Assembly: GCF_004664715.2 (NCBI RefSeq)
Contig: NC_051066.1
Span: forward strand, 85,728,736-85,792,735
Length of the DNA stretch: 64,000 nucleotides
Reading direction: 5' to 3'
Source: Peromyscus leucopus
Lineage: Eukaryota; Chordata; Mammalia; Rodentia; Cricetidae
The notes under the pieces are model-generated. The model was not told the origin of the DNA and searched no databases. It was given only the letters and a program-made list of their open reading frames with translations. The position numbers and the translations under genes are program-made. Each line of letters starts with the position of its first letter. Position 1 is the first letter of the stretch. Positions 1 to 12,887 of the stretch are shown piece after piece.

Positions 1-112
1 ATTAAAAAACTAGTTAGAAACAAGCCTAAGCTATTGGCTGAGCCTTCATAATTAATAATAAGTCTCTGTTGGGTAATTTCGGAGCTGGCTGGCAAGACAA
101 AGTCTCCCTACA
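1..112 (+). mobile_element. 3' end of an LTR element
   Basis: The window opens inside sequence typical of the 3' part of a rodent class II LTR: a 'gttag..aagcct..ttggc' stretch, then 'cataattaataataag', ending 'ccctaca' at 112. The same layout recurs in the LTRs near 16.1 kb and 18.2 kb. The 5' part lies outside the window. Family not assigned. Confidence 0.5.
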
Positions 113-479
113 AATGCCATTATAGTTAGCTTATTTTTACCAAAATGCACATTGCACAAGAAGTAGCCTCTTTTGCAAATATTGCTGGAAAAACAATATT
201 TCCACATGTAGAAGAATAAAACTAGATTCTTAAGTCAACAGTAAACTTACAGCATACCTTAGTTTGATATGTAAAACTTTTGGATAAAACACTACAGGAA
301 AAAACACCATATAAGCATAGGCATGGGATTTATAAATATAACCTCTACTTACTTGCTCACGAAATAATACCAATAATTGACAAAGTAGATCTTATACATT
401 TTAAAGGCTTGCTTGCACATAGGAAAGAAAACAAATAAACAAGTAAAGAAAGAGCCCACAGAATAGTCACATACATTTA
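113..479. other. AT-rich stretch, nothing recognised
   Basis: AT-rich sequence between the LTR end and an old L1. No reading frame, RNA gene or repeat could be assigned. Confidence 0.5.
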
Positions 480-1305
480 CTAGCTATGTATCTAGGATGG
501 GATTAATATGTAGAGTATATGAAGAATTTTAAAACTAAACAAAAAGAAATCAAACAATGCAATGAATACATGGGTTAATAAAAAGAATAAAGTTCTCAAA
601 ACATGAAGTACAAATGTCTTTTCAACATGAAGGTATGTTTGTTCTCACTATCCATCAGAGAAAGAAAAATTAAAAATACATTGAGATTCCATTTCACCCC
701 AGCTAATGGCAGTCATGAAAACAACAAAAGTGCTAGGATATATGATGACTAAAATGGAACCGTTATACACTGTTATTGGAAATGTCAACTACCTTCCATG
801 GAAATTTCTAAATAAACAAATAAAACTAGTAAGAGATGTACCATATAAGCCAACTATGCCACTCCTGTTTATTTACCCACAAGTTCTAAGCCAGCTTTTA
901 ACAGAGATTCTTACGTAAAATGTTTATTGCATCCCTATTTACAGAGGCTGTGTTAATAGATGAACCTAGGTGTCCAACCACAGAAAACCAAATAAAGAAA
1001 ATGTGATTGACATAATAATGGAAATGTTTTCAGTCAAAAAGAAGAGCAAAGTTTTATCATTTGTAGGAAACTGGACAGATCTACATGTATCATATTTACT
1101 TAATTAAGGCAGTCTCTATGAAATAAATGTTTTCTCTCATATGTGATTCCTGGGTTTTATATGAACATGTAAGATCACTTACGTATGTATGACACAAAAG
1201 TAGAAGTGATACCAACTGTCAAGGGGAACAAGGAGAGTTAGGAAAGATAAGAGGGAATGGGGGAGGGAAGAGGTTATGGTGCAAATATGTTCAACTTACA
1301 CTATG
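480..1305 (+). mobile_element. Ancient LINE-1 3' fragment
   Basis: The layout matches the end of L1 ORF2 and the 3' UTR: 'gagattccatttcaccccagc', a decayed 'tggaaatgtcaac' region, 'ccaactatgccactcctg', then 'cctatttacagaggctgtgttaatagatgaacc', ending in a G-rich stretch near 1250. Reading frames are broken throughout; a 70-codon open stretch at 706-918 is a remnant of ORF2, not a gene. Confidence 0.6.
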
Positions 1306-1309
1306 GATA

Positions 1310-1664
1310 TGTTGTCTTGGGGTTTCTATTGCTGTGAAGGGACACCATGACCATGGCAACTCTGATAAAGAAAAACATTTAATTGGGTGGCTTACAGTTC
1401 ACAATTGAGTTCATTATCATCATGTTGGGACAGGGCAACATGAAGGCAGACATGGTGCTGAAGAAGGAGCTGAGAATTCTATATCTTTGATTCACAGGTA
1501 ATAGAAAGTGAACTGAGACACTGGGCATATATGAGATTTCAAAGCCTGCCTCCACAATGACACACTTCCTCTAACAAGGCCATACCTACTCCAACAAAGC
1601 CATACCTCCTAATAGTGTCACTCCCTATGAGCTTATGGGGGTTAATTACATTCTAACTACCACT
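1310..1664. mobile_element. Dispersed rodent repeat, LTR-like
   Basis: Contains the familiar rodent repeat phrases 'tttctattgctgtgaag', 'cagacatggtgctg', 'cctaatagtgtcactccc' and 'ttacattctaactaccac'. This is a common high-copy rodent repeat with LTR-like ends; I do not assign the family name. Confidence 0.6.
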
Positions 1665-2329
1665 TGTGTACAAGAATGCTGTGTTTCATAAATCACTACA
1701 TATCATGAAAATATGGAATTATTTTTAAAAAACAGAGTTAGGCAACTTTGAAAATCAGATAAATATGATAACAATCTCTGAGGACCAATTCAGATATGAT
1801 GGGGAACATTGCAAATTTCTGAAGTAGACTGAAAACCCTGAAGTGAAATTAATCAAGTTACATGTCCAGGGAAAGACTAATGTCAAAGCCATCATTCTTT
1901 CAGATAGTTCATTGTCTTTTTGGATGTGGGACTTGATTTTACAGGAATAGGTGATCTTCTGACCTTGCAGAAATGGTTTCATTTTGCAGAGAAGTCTGCT
2001 TATCAAAAAGCCAAAATAATTACAAAAATTTCCCCTTTCTTTTTCCTCTCTATAATCTACCATGTTTTCTACTTTGCTCTATCTCAAATTCCTTTTCTCT
2101 TTTTCTTTAACTGTTAATATATATTCTTAAATATATGAATACAACCTTCTCTGTCCATATAATATTACCTGTTCTTACATAAAGTAACTGGTACACCTTA
2201 CTTAAACAATAATAATTTCATTTTTTTTCTTTTTTTGGTAGGGGGGTTGCTGCAGAAGCCTTCAATGTCTCTCGTTCTCAGTTATGAGCCTGGAGTCATT
2301 AATACCACTGCAACAGAAGTTTCCCTGCA
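1665..2329. other. AT-rich stretch, nothing recognised
   Basis: Two short overlapping open frames on opposite strands (1755-2063 minus, 1920-2117 plus) show no recognisable protein features and are judged chance frames. Confidence 0.5.
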
Positions 2330-2895
2330 CAAAACAGCTACAGGTAGTGTGGATCATGGATTTACATGTGGTTTCTCATGGCTACATGGACCACAGACAT
2401 CTATTGGCAACAGAGACCTCATTATGGCCTCCTGTGACAACATGGACAATGACATCAACATGGACCCAGCATAGATCATGGACTACAACATAGTCTCCAG
2501 TGGCAGCATGGACTATGGACATTCACACAGCCTTCAACAGCACTATAAAAGATGGACCTCAACATGGTCCCTGGTGGCAGCACAGACCATTGACCTCATC
2601 ATGGCCTCTGCTGGCAGCACCATCTTTGGACATCAAAACAGCTCCCAGAGGCAGCAGGGATCACAGAGACTTCAACAAGAGTGTTGTATTGCAGCAGCAG
2701 AGACCACAGAAATCAACATGGCCCCTATGGCAGGCCTGATCACAGACATCAACATGGCCTCTAGAGGCAGCACGGACCATGGACACTAATCTGGCTCTTG
2801 GTGGCAGCACAGATCATAGATATCAACAGGGTCTTAGGTAGCAGCCCAGGCCACACACATTACCATGGCCTCCTGCAGACATCAACATGGCCTCA
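2330..2895. repeat. Imperfect tandem repeat built on a 'gacatcaacatggcc' core
   Basis: A stretch richer in GC than its surroundings in which phrases such as 'gacatcaacatgg', 'ggcagca' and 'gaccatgg' or 'gaccacagac' recur every roughly 40-60 bp with much divergence. The overlapping open frames here (2235-2474, 2478-2789, 2500-2739) follow from the repeat composition. A related but better ordered array lies at 57118-58255. Confidence 0.6.
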
Positions 2896-2984
2896 GGAAT
2901 CCATAAAGGAGAGTATTTAAAAATTGTGATAAAGATACTGAAGTGTAGCTCTTCAATGAGCTTATAGGCAATGCAAATTGTACA

Positions 2985-3125
2985 TGGTGTATTTTTTTCT
3001 TATTTTTTTGGGGGGGGGGAGGACACAAGGGGGAATGGGTGGACATAGCAGGAATGAGAATTCAGTGTGATGGGGGTGTGTTGTATGAAATTCCCAAATA
3101 ACTGATAAAAAATATTGTGTTGAAA
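2985..3125 (+). mobile_element. LINE-1 3' UTR tail
   Basis: The G-run 'gggggggggaggacacaag', then 'ttgtatgaaattccca' and a degenerate A-rich end 'aataactgataaaaaatatt' resemble the 3' terminus of rodent L1. Short and old. Confidence 0.45.
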
Positions 3126-6100
3126 AAAATAGCAATTTTTGAAATCAGTTAGGTGATAGCATATTTATTGAAACTAAGCAGTTATTTTGTCTTTTAAATT
3201 CTGTTATGAAAACAAAAAAATCCTTTAAAATGTTTTCTGATCAGGGATACTGGCTCTTGGAATGTCTGATGACATCCAGTGGCAGGTGAGGTCTAATGAG
3301 CTGCTGCACATTTAAGCAAGTCAAGCTGTGTAATTTCTCAGTTTAATCTATTAAGTGAAATGAATGCTGTTCTTTTACTTTGCAATTATGTCATAAATGA
3401 CATAATATACATTTAATACTGATCATGAAATGTAAAATTTGTATTAAATTTTTATCCTATCTGTGTGTTATAGCAATGGCATAAACTGTCTACTTGATAT
3501 GTTCATAGCTACAACCTTCTCACTAATATTAGCTGAGGAAGTAAGTAACTTAAAGACAGTCTACTGCCTGGGAATAGTGATTTTCCTTAAAGAAATTATT
3601 GGTTGTGATTTAATACATGGCTGGTTCTTTGTCAATTAAACTTATTCTTTAATTAAACATTTAGTATTAGCTTGCTCTTCCTACCATGGGGATTCCAATG
3701 CAGAATTCCCAAGATGAATGGACTGAGGACTATTAGGACACCGATATCAAGTGGTCACTGAGAGCTGTTTATTGTGCTGTGATGGTTTAATGTCCTAGTT
3801 ATGTAACAAAAGTACTCACAGGAACTAGCAAAAAAATTAAAAACAACTAAAAATATTGCTTACTAACATACATTTTCTTCTTCATTTTTTCTGATCAGGT
3901 AAGTAAGAAAAAGGAGAAATGGGTGGGCTTTTGAGGTATCAGAAGAATAACCATTCTCCCTCTTGACCCAATTGCCATCATTTATTAAATGTCTTTTAAA
4001 TGCTAAGTTTTCATTAAAGGATTTTGATTCATGGTGCATAGAAAGATACATACATTACTTTATTAAGTGATTTTTTGAACTGTGTCTGAAGGATATTAAT
4101 ACATGTGTTAAATTCACTAGTAATTTTTTTTTCCTTTTACTCCCCACACTGTTGGGTTAGATGAATCTATTCAGTTTCTCATATTTATTCAAGAGAATCT
4201 TACAGAATACTTCAGTGTCTATTCCAGGTTTTGTCTTATGTGTCTCACAAAATAGGATAGCAATAAAAATGTTACACTTTAGGAATCCCAAGTCTTACAG
4301 TTCCTGGATGAGACTATGCAGGAGCAGAGAAAGAGTGTAATCATTTTTAATTTACCAAGGATGCCTCTGCAACACAAATGTGCTTTACTTTCTAGCAATA
4401 CACATTTAGATGTGGCAATTATACTTCAATGCCTTTAAAGCCTCTATGTTTAGTTATAAAAAAAGTAATTTGAAGTTCATAGAACAGTGACTATAAGATT
4501 ATTAGAAAATGCCTATTTTTCACAGAAGGATTGGTTTTTATATGACATCAAAGCTTTTTCTGGTAGGTCACAGAGGCAAGTTGGATGAGATTATGTTTTA
4601 AATTAAAACCAAATGCATCATGTAAATTCCTTACATGTGATTAAGTACTGTTTTATTTTGAACAGACATTGAAGATGTTGACATTTATACTTTTTTCTTC
4701 TATTTTATCTTATAAAATCTTAAGGATATGAGTAGTCTGTTACCTATCAGTGGGTAACTCATGTTTTTCTGATAATAAAACATTGAAAATAAATCTTTTT
4801 ACAAATACTTCTAAAATATATATAAATAAAATTATTGGACAATAATCTCTAAGAACACATTACACAATAATTTCATGAATTTCATCAGGGATAAGAGGTG
4901 AAAGTTTTAAATAGGTCACTTTAATAATAACATCACTTTATAGTGACTCTATTGGAAAGATATTATAAACAGTTATTAATGTAAATATTTAAAGTTATTT
5001 TAACAAATTTGTGATGGTACAGAGTTGAAAATATCATATGTTTTATAATTCTAACCTTTACTCAAAACAAATATAAGCAATATCAAAGATTCACTACAGA
5101 ACCTAGGAAAGACAAAATTTGTGTACCTTCATTTACATTTCAATTATATTTGAATTAATATGATTAGTGAAAAAGACATGATTGATTATTCCAAACAATT
5201 GGATAGTAATACATTTATATTTAGTTTTAAAACTATTTCATCTTTGTTGGAAAAAATGATTTCAAATGTAGAAATACTCAGTGATATAAACAAACTGTAA
5301 AAGAAATATCCACTGAGATAACAACTTTAGGTACCAATAGAAGGACATATGGATGAAACCATAGTAAATACAGTGAAATTTGAAGCTTGAGCCAAATTAC
5401 TTCATCGATAATAACTGAGAAATAGCATAAGCTAATTGCCACAAATAATATCCTCAGTTTCCACTGCTTCCATTTCCAGTACCTTCTTCCTTTAAGGAGA
5501 ATTAAAGACACCAGGAGAGGAACATATGAGCTACATTGTAATGTGAGTTCTGCAAACTTTTCTGGACAGAGTTGAATCTGAGTGGAGTACATTTTCCAAG
5601 GAAGAAGTGAGGATATAAACATCTAAGAAAGAATATTTAGACAACAAATAACATAGCAGAAATCACATAGGCATGTCAGCATTTCTGTTCAAAAGTGCCC
5701 CTAAATTGGCTATACACCCCAACCTTGCAAAGATTTGGATTAGACGGGGACCCTGAATACAGTCCCCTGCATTTGCAGAGTGGATTTCAACAGATACACA
5801 TTCGTGTCAAATCTTCTTATCTTGTTTATTATTCTGTAGGATTTGCTACCATTGGAAGTCTTCTCTATCAATTATTTTGTTTAAAAAATAGTAATGTATG
5901 CATGCACTCTTCAAATATCAATAGAGTCAGACTATTCCTTGGATAATTTTCCCTCTAATTCATTAAACTCAATTTCTAGACTTAGTACATGGTGACAAGC
6001 AGGTGAGTAGGGACTGGTTCATCCCACAAATTTGCAATGTAGTTTGCAGTTGCATAGGCATGAACAAAATAGAATAAAATATTATGTACCAAGAAACTAG

Positions 6101-8620
6101 ATCAGCTATCTAATCATCCATGTGTCTGAATACTTGTGAATGATTATTGGATAAATGTATGGGCTGCAATTTGTGACTAAGGTACTATCTTTAGGACATG
6201 AAGAGAACAACAAGTAAAATAGTCAAATGTCACCCACAATTGTCAACAGTCTTTTGCTGGATGACTGTATGAAATGATACAAGAATTCAAAGGTCTAGGT
6301 CTATCACAGGCTGTGAAGGGAGAAGAAAGTGTCCTGCAAAGATGAGGCATGAAGTTGATGCATGGATAAGAAAAAGTGTGCACAAATACAGGCCTGTAGT
6401 AATTCAACCATAGCAAGCAAGCAAGAAAACAAACAGGATTATTCAAGTGTTTGAAGAAAATTGAGAAGCACTTTTGAATTATAAGAGAAATTTACATGTT
6501 TGAATGGAAGACAGTCTGTGTGGCTTGAGGACTGTGAACTTAGCAAAAGTCCCTGAACTTATTAAAGGAGGATTACAATAAATCAAGTGACCCTTGTATA
6601 ATTTGCTCAACCTAAGTCCTGCTCTGTTTCATCCCAGTTGTTATCAATATAATTCTTACCATCCAGTGACCTTGTGTTAGGACCTCGAGCATTGACACTA
6701 CAATGTTTCCTTTCAACTATAATGTAATATCACATCACATCCGTAAAACATAGGATGCCTACCTAGTCTTGTGCAACCTACAAGTCCAAAAATCATTATT
6801 TAGATTCTGTAGTCAAGAAACTTGCACTATGCTATTGGAGTGCTAAGCTTGGGAGCCTGGCATGGTGCTGAGTGGCAACATGGAAAGCCAGAGGTACAGG
6901 ACCAAAAAGGAGCTTAATGCTGAGGAATGTATGATGTTCAGTTCAGTCTTCATAAAGTATTGTTTTATAAAGGATGAAATAGTTTTAAAAATGCAAGAGT
7001 TTAACAACATATTACAAGGAAGAATAAATTAAAATTTTAGATGGGGTACATTGAAATTGATCTTTGACTACATTTAAATGTATTGAAAGTATAATTTCCT
7101 ATGTTCAAGAAATAAGTAAATACTAGTCTAAAACCAATAACCATTACTTTTGATTTCTTTTGGTATTCTAGTGTTAATTTAAAAATGTTTTCTAAGTTGT
7201 TTTTAATTTTCTTACAATTCAGAATACATTACAAGCATGTTTTCTTTTATATTTTTTTTCTGTGAAGGAATTAAAGCTTTACCCACTTGAATATATTATG
7301 ACTAGTCTATTTTTTATTCAAGTTACATTTTTTTAAAAAGTAGTTGATGATATAATATTTACCCAATAGCACATGGTACTGGCATCTCCTTAAAGTTTCA
7401 TATAATGGAATATTAGTCTAAGACTGTCTTGCTTTAGCTGATGCATGATTTCATATTTTGAGTTTCAGTGGAAAAAAAAGTCTGTTCTCAGAGTTCCAAT
7501 TGTGACATTTTTATTTATGTTCACAGTTTTCTATATACAAAATAGTATCAAAAGATTTTTAATTTACACATCTTTCATTATATGTGTTTAGTTCATATAC
7601 TGATTATATGAACTTCCTAATTCATCCATAGCCTTTATCTATTTGCTATAGATTTCATTTTATCTATATTTTAATATTTATCCTCTTAAATTCATTTTAA
7701 TATAAAGGCTTGGATAGAATATTTAAATTTAAGAATGCAAGAGTGCCCATTCTTCTGTAAGCATCCCACCTATAGGTCCATTCTTGCTATGGTCCTTTCC
7801 ACACATTTAATTAAAAATATGCATATTATATTTTAAAAACATTTTATGGACATAGCAGTCAAACTCCTTGTAGTCACAGAAGTCATTCTTTTTTCCTCCT
7901 AAGGTTGTTAATTTGGCACCATTTTATGAGAAATTTCTCCCTTTTATATCTATTTTGCGTTATTCCTTGATAAACTTACAGCTGATCTGTGTGATTTCCT
8001 TCTCATACATTCTTCCACTACTTTCTTCATACTATAGCTACTAATCATTCTTAATGTGTTAACACAACTCCCTCAACTCCACATGAATATGTGTAGACCT
8101 ATTTCTTAACACACACATGAAATACCTGAATCAGAAACTTACTGATTACTTACTTGTTGCTGAGTTTTTTGATTACGTTGTACTCCTGGGTATTTCTAAA
8201 TAATTTTCAACCTATAAACAGATCTCACTCACTCACTCATCTAACATTATTGAATCTTTATTTCTTAAAACAGACACCTTCCGGAGTGGTGTGTGGTACA
8301 GCTGTAAGCTAATGTATCACCCAGCTTCTGATTCATGTCTATACAACTTACTCATAACAGCACACATAATGTTATTACTCATTTCATGTCTCACTTCACG
8401 TCTAGACAGAACACTGTATGAAGATAGAGTCTGTGTTTATTGCATATGGTATAGTAACTAGAACAATCCACTTCTACATACTTATCTGCCCAGTTGCTGA
8501 ACCCTTGTTAAATGAATGAGCAAATACATTTTCCAAGGACTTTTCCATATGAGAATGAAGATTTTTCACTAATATCAGCACTTGCTTCTTTTAAAATTAT
8601 GGTACATTCCTTTATAATTT
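3126..8620. other. Long AT-rich region upstream of the first receptor
   Basis: About 5.5 kb of AT-rich, mostly single-copy-looking sequence that should contain the promoter and 5' non-coding exon(s) of the receptor at 8661. A segment at about 3690-3775 resembles one at about 32730-32820, which lies upstream of the paralogous receptor at 36205. A strong donor-like 'cag|gtaagt' occurs at 3896-3904 but nothing ties it to a transcript. Open frames at 5278-5622 (minus) and 5695-5946 (plus) show no recognised domain. Confidence 0.5.
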
Positions 8621-8622
8621 TT

Positions 8623-8642
8623 ATTTTTCCTGTTTATTTCAG
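8623..8642 (+). promoter_or_regulatory. Splice acceptor before the receptor exon
   Basis: A pyrimidine tract ('ttatttttcctgtttatttc') ends in AG at 8641-8642, 18 bp before the ATG at 8661. This matches the usual OR design of a non-coding 5' exon spliced to one coding exon. Confidence 0.65.
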
Positions 8643-8660
8643 GAAATATAACAAAGGTTA

Positions 8661-9599
8661 ATGAATGAAACAAATTACACAGAGGTGTCTGAATTTGTGT
8701 TTCTGGGACTTTCAACATCTAGACCAATACAACATTTCTTCCTTGCCTTCTCTATGGTGTTTTATGTAGCCATTGTCCTGGGAAACACCCTTGTTGTGCT
8801 TACAGTGGCCTTTGACCCACATTTACATTCCCCTATGTACTTTCTTTTGGGAAACCTCTCATTCATTGATTTATGTCTTTCCACCTTAACTGTTCCCAAA
8901 ATGATTTCTGACCTGTACTCTGGGCACAATATCATCTCATTCCAGGGCTGTGTCTTCCAGATATTTGTCCTTCATGTTCTAGGGGGATGTGAGATGGTGT
9001 TGCTGATAGCCATGGCCTGGGACAGATATGTGGCCATATGCAAGCCCCTCCACTACCTGACCATCATGAACCCACGGACTTGCCTATTGCTTCTTTCTGG
9101 TGCTTGGATCATTGGGTTCCTGCATTCAGTGGCCCAGTTAGCTTTTGTTGTCCATTTGAGATTTTGTGGTCCTAATAAGATAGATAGTTTTTACTGTGAT
9201 CTTCCTAGGTTCATCAAACTGGCCTGCACAGACACCTACAGAATGGAATTCATGGTTGCTGCCAACAGTGGCATCATTTCTATTGGCACCTTCTTTTTAT
9301 TAATTGTTTCCTACATTCTTATCCTGTTCTCTGTATGGAAACATTCATCAGGTGATTTGTCCAAGGCCCTCTCTACACTTTCTGCTCACATCTCTGTGGT
9401 GGTTTTGTTCTTTGGACCATGCATCTTCGTGTACATGTGGCCATTTCCTACTGTCCCAGTGGATAAGTTTCTTGCCATTCTGGACTTCATGATTACACCC
9501 ATCCTGAACCCTGCCATTTACACACTGAGGAACAAAGACATGAAGGTGGCAATGAAGAGACTAAGTGATCAGCTTCTACATTTTAGGAAAATGTCCTGA
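8661..9599 (+). CDS. Olfactory receptor, family 4 (OR4), intact
   Basis: Seven-transmembrane odorant receptor of 312 residues in one exon, the usual length for class II ORs. It would act at the cilia of olfactory neurons through Golf and adenylate cyclase. Visible hallmarks: N-terminal glycosylation sites at N2 and N5, GN at 41-42 in TM1, PMYFLL at 58-63, the conserved C97, [10 protein letters not shown] at 118-127 (W replaces the usual Y before DRY), loop cysteines C169, C179 and C189, SY at 217-218, KALSTLSAH at 235-243, and PILNPAIY at 280-287. The start is chosen because the N-terminus has normal length and lies just after a splice acceptor. Overall style is closest to OR4K/OR4F receptors from memory. 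The gene at 36205 is a near-identical paralog over most of its length, but not over residues about 183-230. No disabling change is seen. Confidence 0.96.
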   Translation: MNETNYTEVSEFVFLGLSTSRPIQHFFLAFSMVFYVAIVLGNTLVVLTVAFDPHLHSPMYFLLGNLSFIDLCLSTLTVPKMISDLYSGHNIISFQGCVFQIFVLHVLGGCEMVLLIAMAWDRYVAICKPLHYLTIMNPRTCLLLLSGAWIIGFLHSVAQLAFVVHLRFCGPNKIDSFYCDLPRFIKLACTDTYRMEFMVAANSGIISIGTFFLLIVSYILILFSVWKHSSGDLSKALSTLSAHISVVVLFFGPCIFVYMWPFPTVPVDKFLAILDFMITPILNPAIYTLRNKDMKVAMKRLSDQLLHFRKMS

Positions 9600-9797
9600 A
9601 TAATACCTATAAACACAAGTTACTTAGAGTGAGTTCAATACGCTCAAATAGTAAAAAATCCTGTACAACTGTATTTTTCATTCTGATTCTTTAAGTTAAT
9701 ATAATCCCCTCAAGATTTCTCTATGATGCTGTAAATGACATAGAATCCTAATCTTTATGGGAGGATAAAATCCCATTTTATAGAAATAAACTAATTT
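9600..9797 (+). other. 3' flank of the receptor
   Basis: AT-rich sequence after the stop; 'aataaa' at about 9785 could serve as a poly(A) signal. It has no visible similarity to the flank of the paralog at 37144. Confidence 0.35.
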
Positions 9798-10024
9798 TTA
9801 AAGATTAATTTATTTTTATTTTGTATATGTGTTTTGCCAGTGTCTTAGATACGCTAGTCATTGCATGCATGCAGTGCCTATGGATGCCAGAAGAGGGCAT
9901 CAGATCCTCTGGAACTGGAGTTACTTACGCATGGGAACCACTATGTGGTACTGGAAACCAAAACCTAGGTCTTCTACAACAATAAATGCTCTTAACCACT
10001 GAGTGAGTCATTGCTCTAGCTGCA
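9798..10024 (-). mobile_element. B2/B3-type SINE
   Basis: On the plus strand it reads as a reversed B2/B3: an A/T-rich tail end near 9800, 'ccagaagagggcatcagatcc', 'ctggaactggagttac', and near the high end 'tgctcttaaccactgag', which is the tRNA-derived head in reverse. Moderately diverged. Confidence 0.8.
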
Positions 10025-10269
10025 AAGAACAATTTCTTTATTCACCAATGAAAATACACTTACCATGTATTCACATAATGTATACTGTGGTTAAACTTTA
10101 ATAAACATGGGAATCCAAATATCTTTGTGGGTGTATATACCATATATAAATTAAGAAAAGTGATAGCCAAATTATTTCATTTACTAGTTTTCTGAGAAGC
10201 TTCCTTAATGTTTTCTATTATAGCTGTACTAATTAACATTCCTGCTAACAGTATAGAATAATTCACTTT

Positions 10270-11880
10270 TCTCCATCATCTTGCAAACATTATTTTTAAT
10301 GTTTTATTAGTGTGTATTAATTATGCATAATGGCGAGTTTTCATCTTAATACATGTGAATATATTGCATTCACTCCCTACTGTGGTCTCTTGCCAAACTA
10401 CTACACCTCCTAACCCCTTCATCTTCCCAACTACCTTCGCTTCTACTTTCATGACTTCTTCTGGGACCCAATGGGTTTTACTAGCATTGTTTACAGGAGC
10501 AGACCATTTTGTCAGTGGAGACACCACTGAAGAAAATGTCAGACCCTTTCTAATATGTACTTGTCATGGTATAAATTTTCAGGAAGTGGTGACCCCTCTA
10601 TGAAGACCCCCTTCCATGACAAGATCTTGATGGGCCCAGTCAAGCAGGGATCTTATAAAGATAATTGTAGCTGTGTGAGTTTGAGTGTAACAGCCCTGTC
10701 ATGCCCAAAAGTCAACATTTCACACACCTCTACCCTTTATCAATTTCTTACATTCATTCCCACCTCGTTCTTTAATGGATCCTGATTTTTAATGGCCTTG
10801 GAGGAAGTGATATACATCCCCTTATACCACTGGTCAATCACACTTATTTTTTTCTCAGTGTTTTACCAGCTATACATCTATGCATTCACCACTGCTCATT
10901 GCAAAAATTAGCTCCTCTAACATAAGCTGAAAGCATACATTGTTCTATACACATCAACATAATTATTTAAAAGGAAATCTGACAGGCATATCATGTCCAT
11001 TTGCTAGAAACAGCTGTTTTCCCAATAGGACCTATAACCCTCCCCAGACATGGGCTCTTTACCAGGGTTAAATAAATATATATCAATTTTCCTCTACTTA
11101 TCAAGCATCAAATACAACCACAAAGTGGTTAATTACACCCATGACAGACTTTTCACTATTGTAGAAGTGAGCTATATCTCTGAAAAATGATATTGTTGTG
11201 CACACAGTACAAAGCTAAGTAAGACAACTGATGATAATCTCCCAAGAGACTACATAAAATACTCCGGTATTACAAGGGAGTAACTAGCAGGGAGGAAACT
11301 TCCAGCCCAGTCCCAGATTAATTTCTCTATGTCCTGACAAAGACATGTGGTGTCTTCAGCAATTTATTTTCTGTCTAGTAATAGTGGTCAACCAATAACG
11401 GTATTATTATGGGAGTTTATGAAGACTTCATGAACAATAACTCACAAAGAAATGCACTACACCTGGCACTGGAATTTTCATTCAATACCTGAAGACTTCT
11501 GTAAACAGCTTTATTCACTCACACAAGTTGCCTCTTACCAAGATCTCATTATTCCATTTTTCTTTTCATTAGCTTATGAAGTATCATCTTTGTCAAACAT
11601 CATTAGGTTGGTCGACCCTCCCTCCAGCTCCACTTCTCCCCCCTAATCCCCACCCTTCCTCACTGTTTAAATCATTCTACTCTCAGTGTTCCCCTTTCCA
11701 CTTCCATATCACATGCATGCTATGTCCTACCACCCTTACAAAGTCTTTCTCACAGGCCTCTTTCTAGTCTCCTAGTCTCTTCACATACTCATTCCAAAAA
11801 AAAAAAAAAAATGCGTGCATCTAAAGCTTAGAGGCCAGGGTGCACATATGAGAGAGAAGGTAAGGGTTTCCTCTTTGAGC
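10270..11880 (-). mobile_element. Old LINE-1 3' UTR, antisense
   Basis: Antisense rodent L1 3' UTR. The 3' terminus reads 'ttttattagtgtgtattaatt' at about 10300; further in come 'gcattcaccactgctcattgc', 'ctgacaggcatatcatgtcc' and 'ggacctataaccctcccc'. It continues directly into antisense ORF2 sequence beyond 11880, giving one old element of about 3 kb. Open frames at 10355-10785 and 11452-11767 are by-products. Confidence 0.7.
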
Positions 11881-12137
11881 CCGAGTTTCTTCACTTGATA
11901 TAATATTTCCAGTGTTAAAATTTTTCTTATAAATTTCATAATTTTATTCCTTATGACAGTAAAATTCCATAGTATATATGTACAAATTTATAAGTTTTCA
12001 TTCACCAGTAGATGAATACCTTTGCTGACTCTATTTCCCTGCTATTTTAAATAGAGTAGAAATAAATATAGTTGTGCAGTTAACTCTAAAGAATCCTTTA
12101 TGTACATGATCAGAAATAATATGGATGAAAGTTCTAG
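11881..12137 (-). mobile_element. Old LINE-1 ORF2 end, antisense
   Basis: 'gtaaaattccatagtatatatg' and 'cattcaccagtagatgaatacc' are the reversed forms of the L1 phrases around 'tggaatactac' and 'ccaactgatgaatgga'. It belongs to the same element as 10270-11880. Confidence 0.7.
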
Positions 12138-12294
12138 TTTTTTTCTTTCTTTCTTTCTTTGTTTGTTTTTCGAGAGACAGGATTTCTCCATGTAGTTTTT
12201 GGTGCCCGTTCTGGATCTTGCTCTGTAGACCAGGGTGGCCTCAGACTCACAGAGATCTGCCTGGCTCTGCCTGCCAAATGCTGGGATTAAAGGC
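12138..12294 (-). mobile_element. B1 SINE
   Basis: Reversed B1: a T-rich tail with (tttc)n at the low end, 'gagagacaggatttctc', 'ctctgtagaccagggtggcc', 'gatctgcctggctctgcctgcc', ending 'gctgggattaaaggc'. It interrupts the antisense L1. Confidence 0.9.
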
Positions 12295-12887
12295 TACTTT
12301 TATATTTATTTTGAGAATTCTTTGCAATGCTTTCTGTGATTTATGTACCAGTTTTACTCTCACCAACAATAAAGATTCCCTTTCTCCACATCCTTGCCAG
12401 ACCAGAATTTGTTGTCATATGTTTTACTGATGACAGCTATTCCAACCATAATGAGATAGAATCTAAAAGTAGATCTAATTTGCATGTCCTTGATAGCAAA
12501 TATGCTGCCATTGATGTCTTTGACCTGTTTAGAGTTTATTTTGTACAGGATGATAGATAAGTCTAATTCCATTATTCTACATTTGTACTCCCAGGATCAC
12601 ATGTTAAAGATGTTGTATGTTCTCAAATTTGTGTTTTTGGGAAGTATCAGGTGGCTGTAATTATATATACTCACATGTGTGTCTTCTATTTTGCTCCATA
12701 GATCTATGTGTCTGCTTTTGTGCCACTACCATGCTGTTTTTATTATTATACCTCTGTAATATAACATGAAATCTGGTGGGTAAACCCTGCAGCATTGTTT
12801 GGTTTTGCTCTGGATTGCTTGGGTATTGGGAGTCTTGTGTGCTTTTATAAAGTTTAGAATATTATTTCCATTTCTGTGGAGCATGTC

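Noticed and set aside
2235..2789. Overlapping open frames that could be read as a small gene.
   Set aside because: They lie in the imperfect repeat block and are open in more than one frame because the unit lacks stops.
5278..5622. A 114-codon minus-strand frame rich in Trp, Leu and Tyr, looking membrane-like.
   Set aside because: No family recognised, no neighbouring frame continues it, and AT-rich antisense DNA easily gives hydrophobic frames. A protein search with no hit would confirm rejection.
5695..5946. An 83-codon plus-strand frame.
   Set aside because: No recognised motif, splice context or relation to the receptors.
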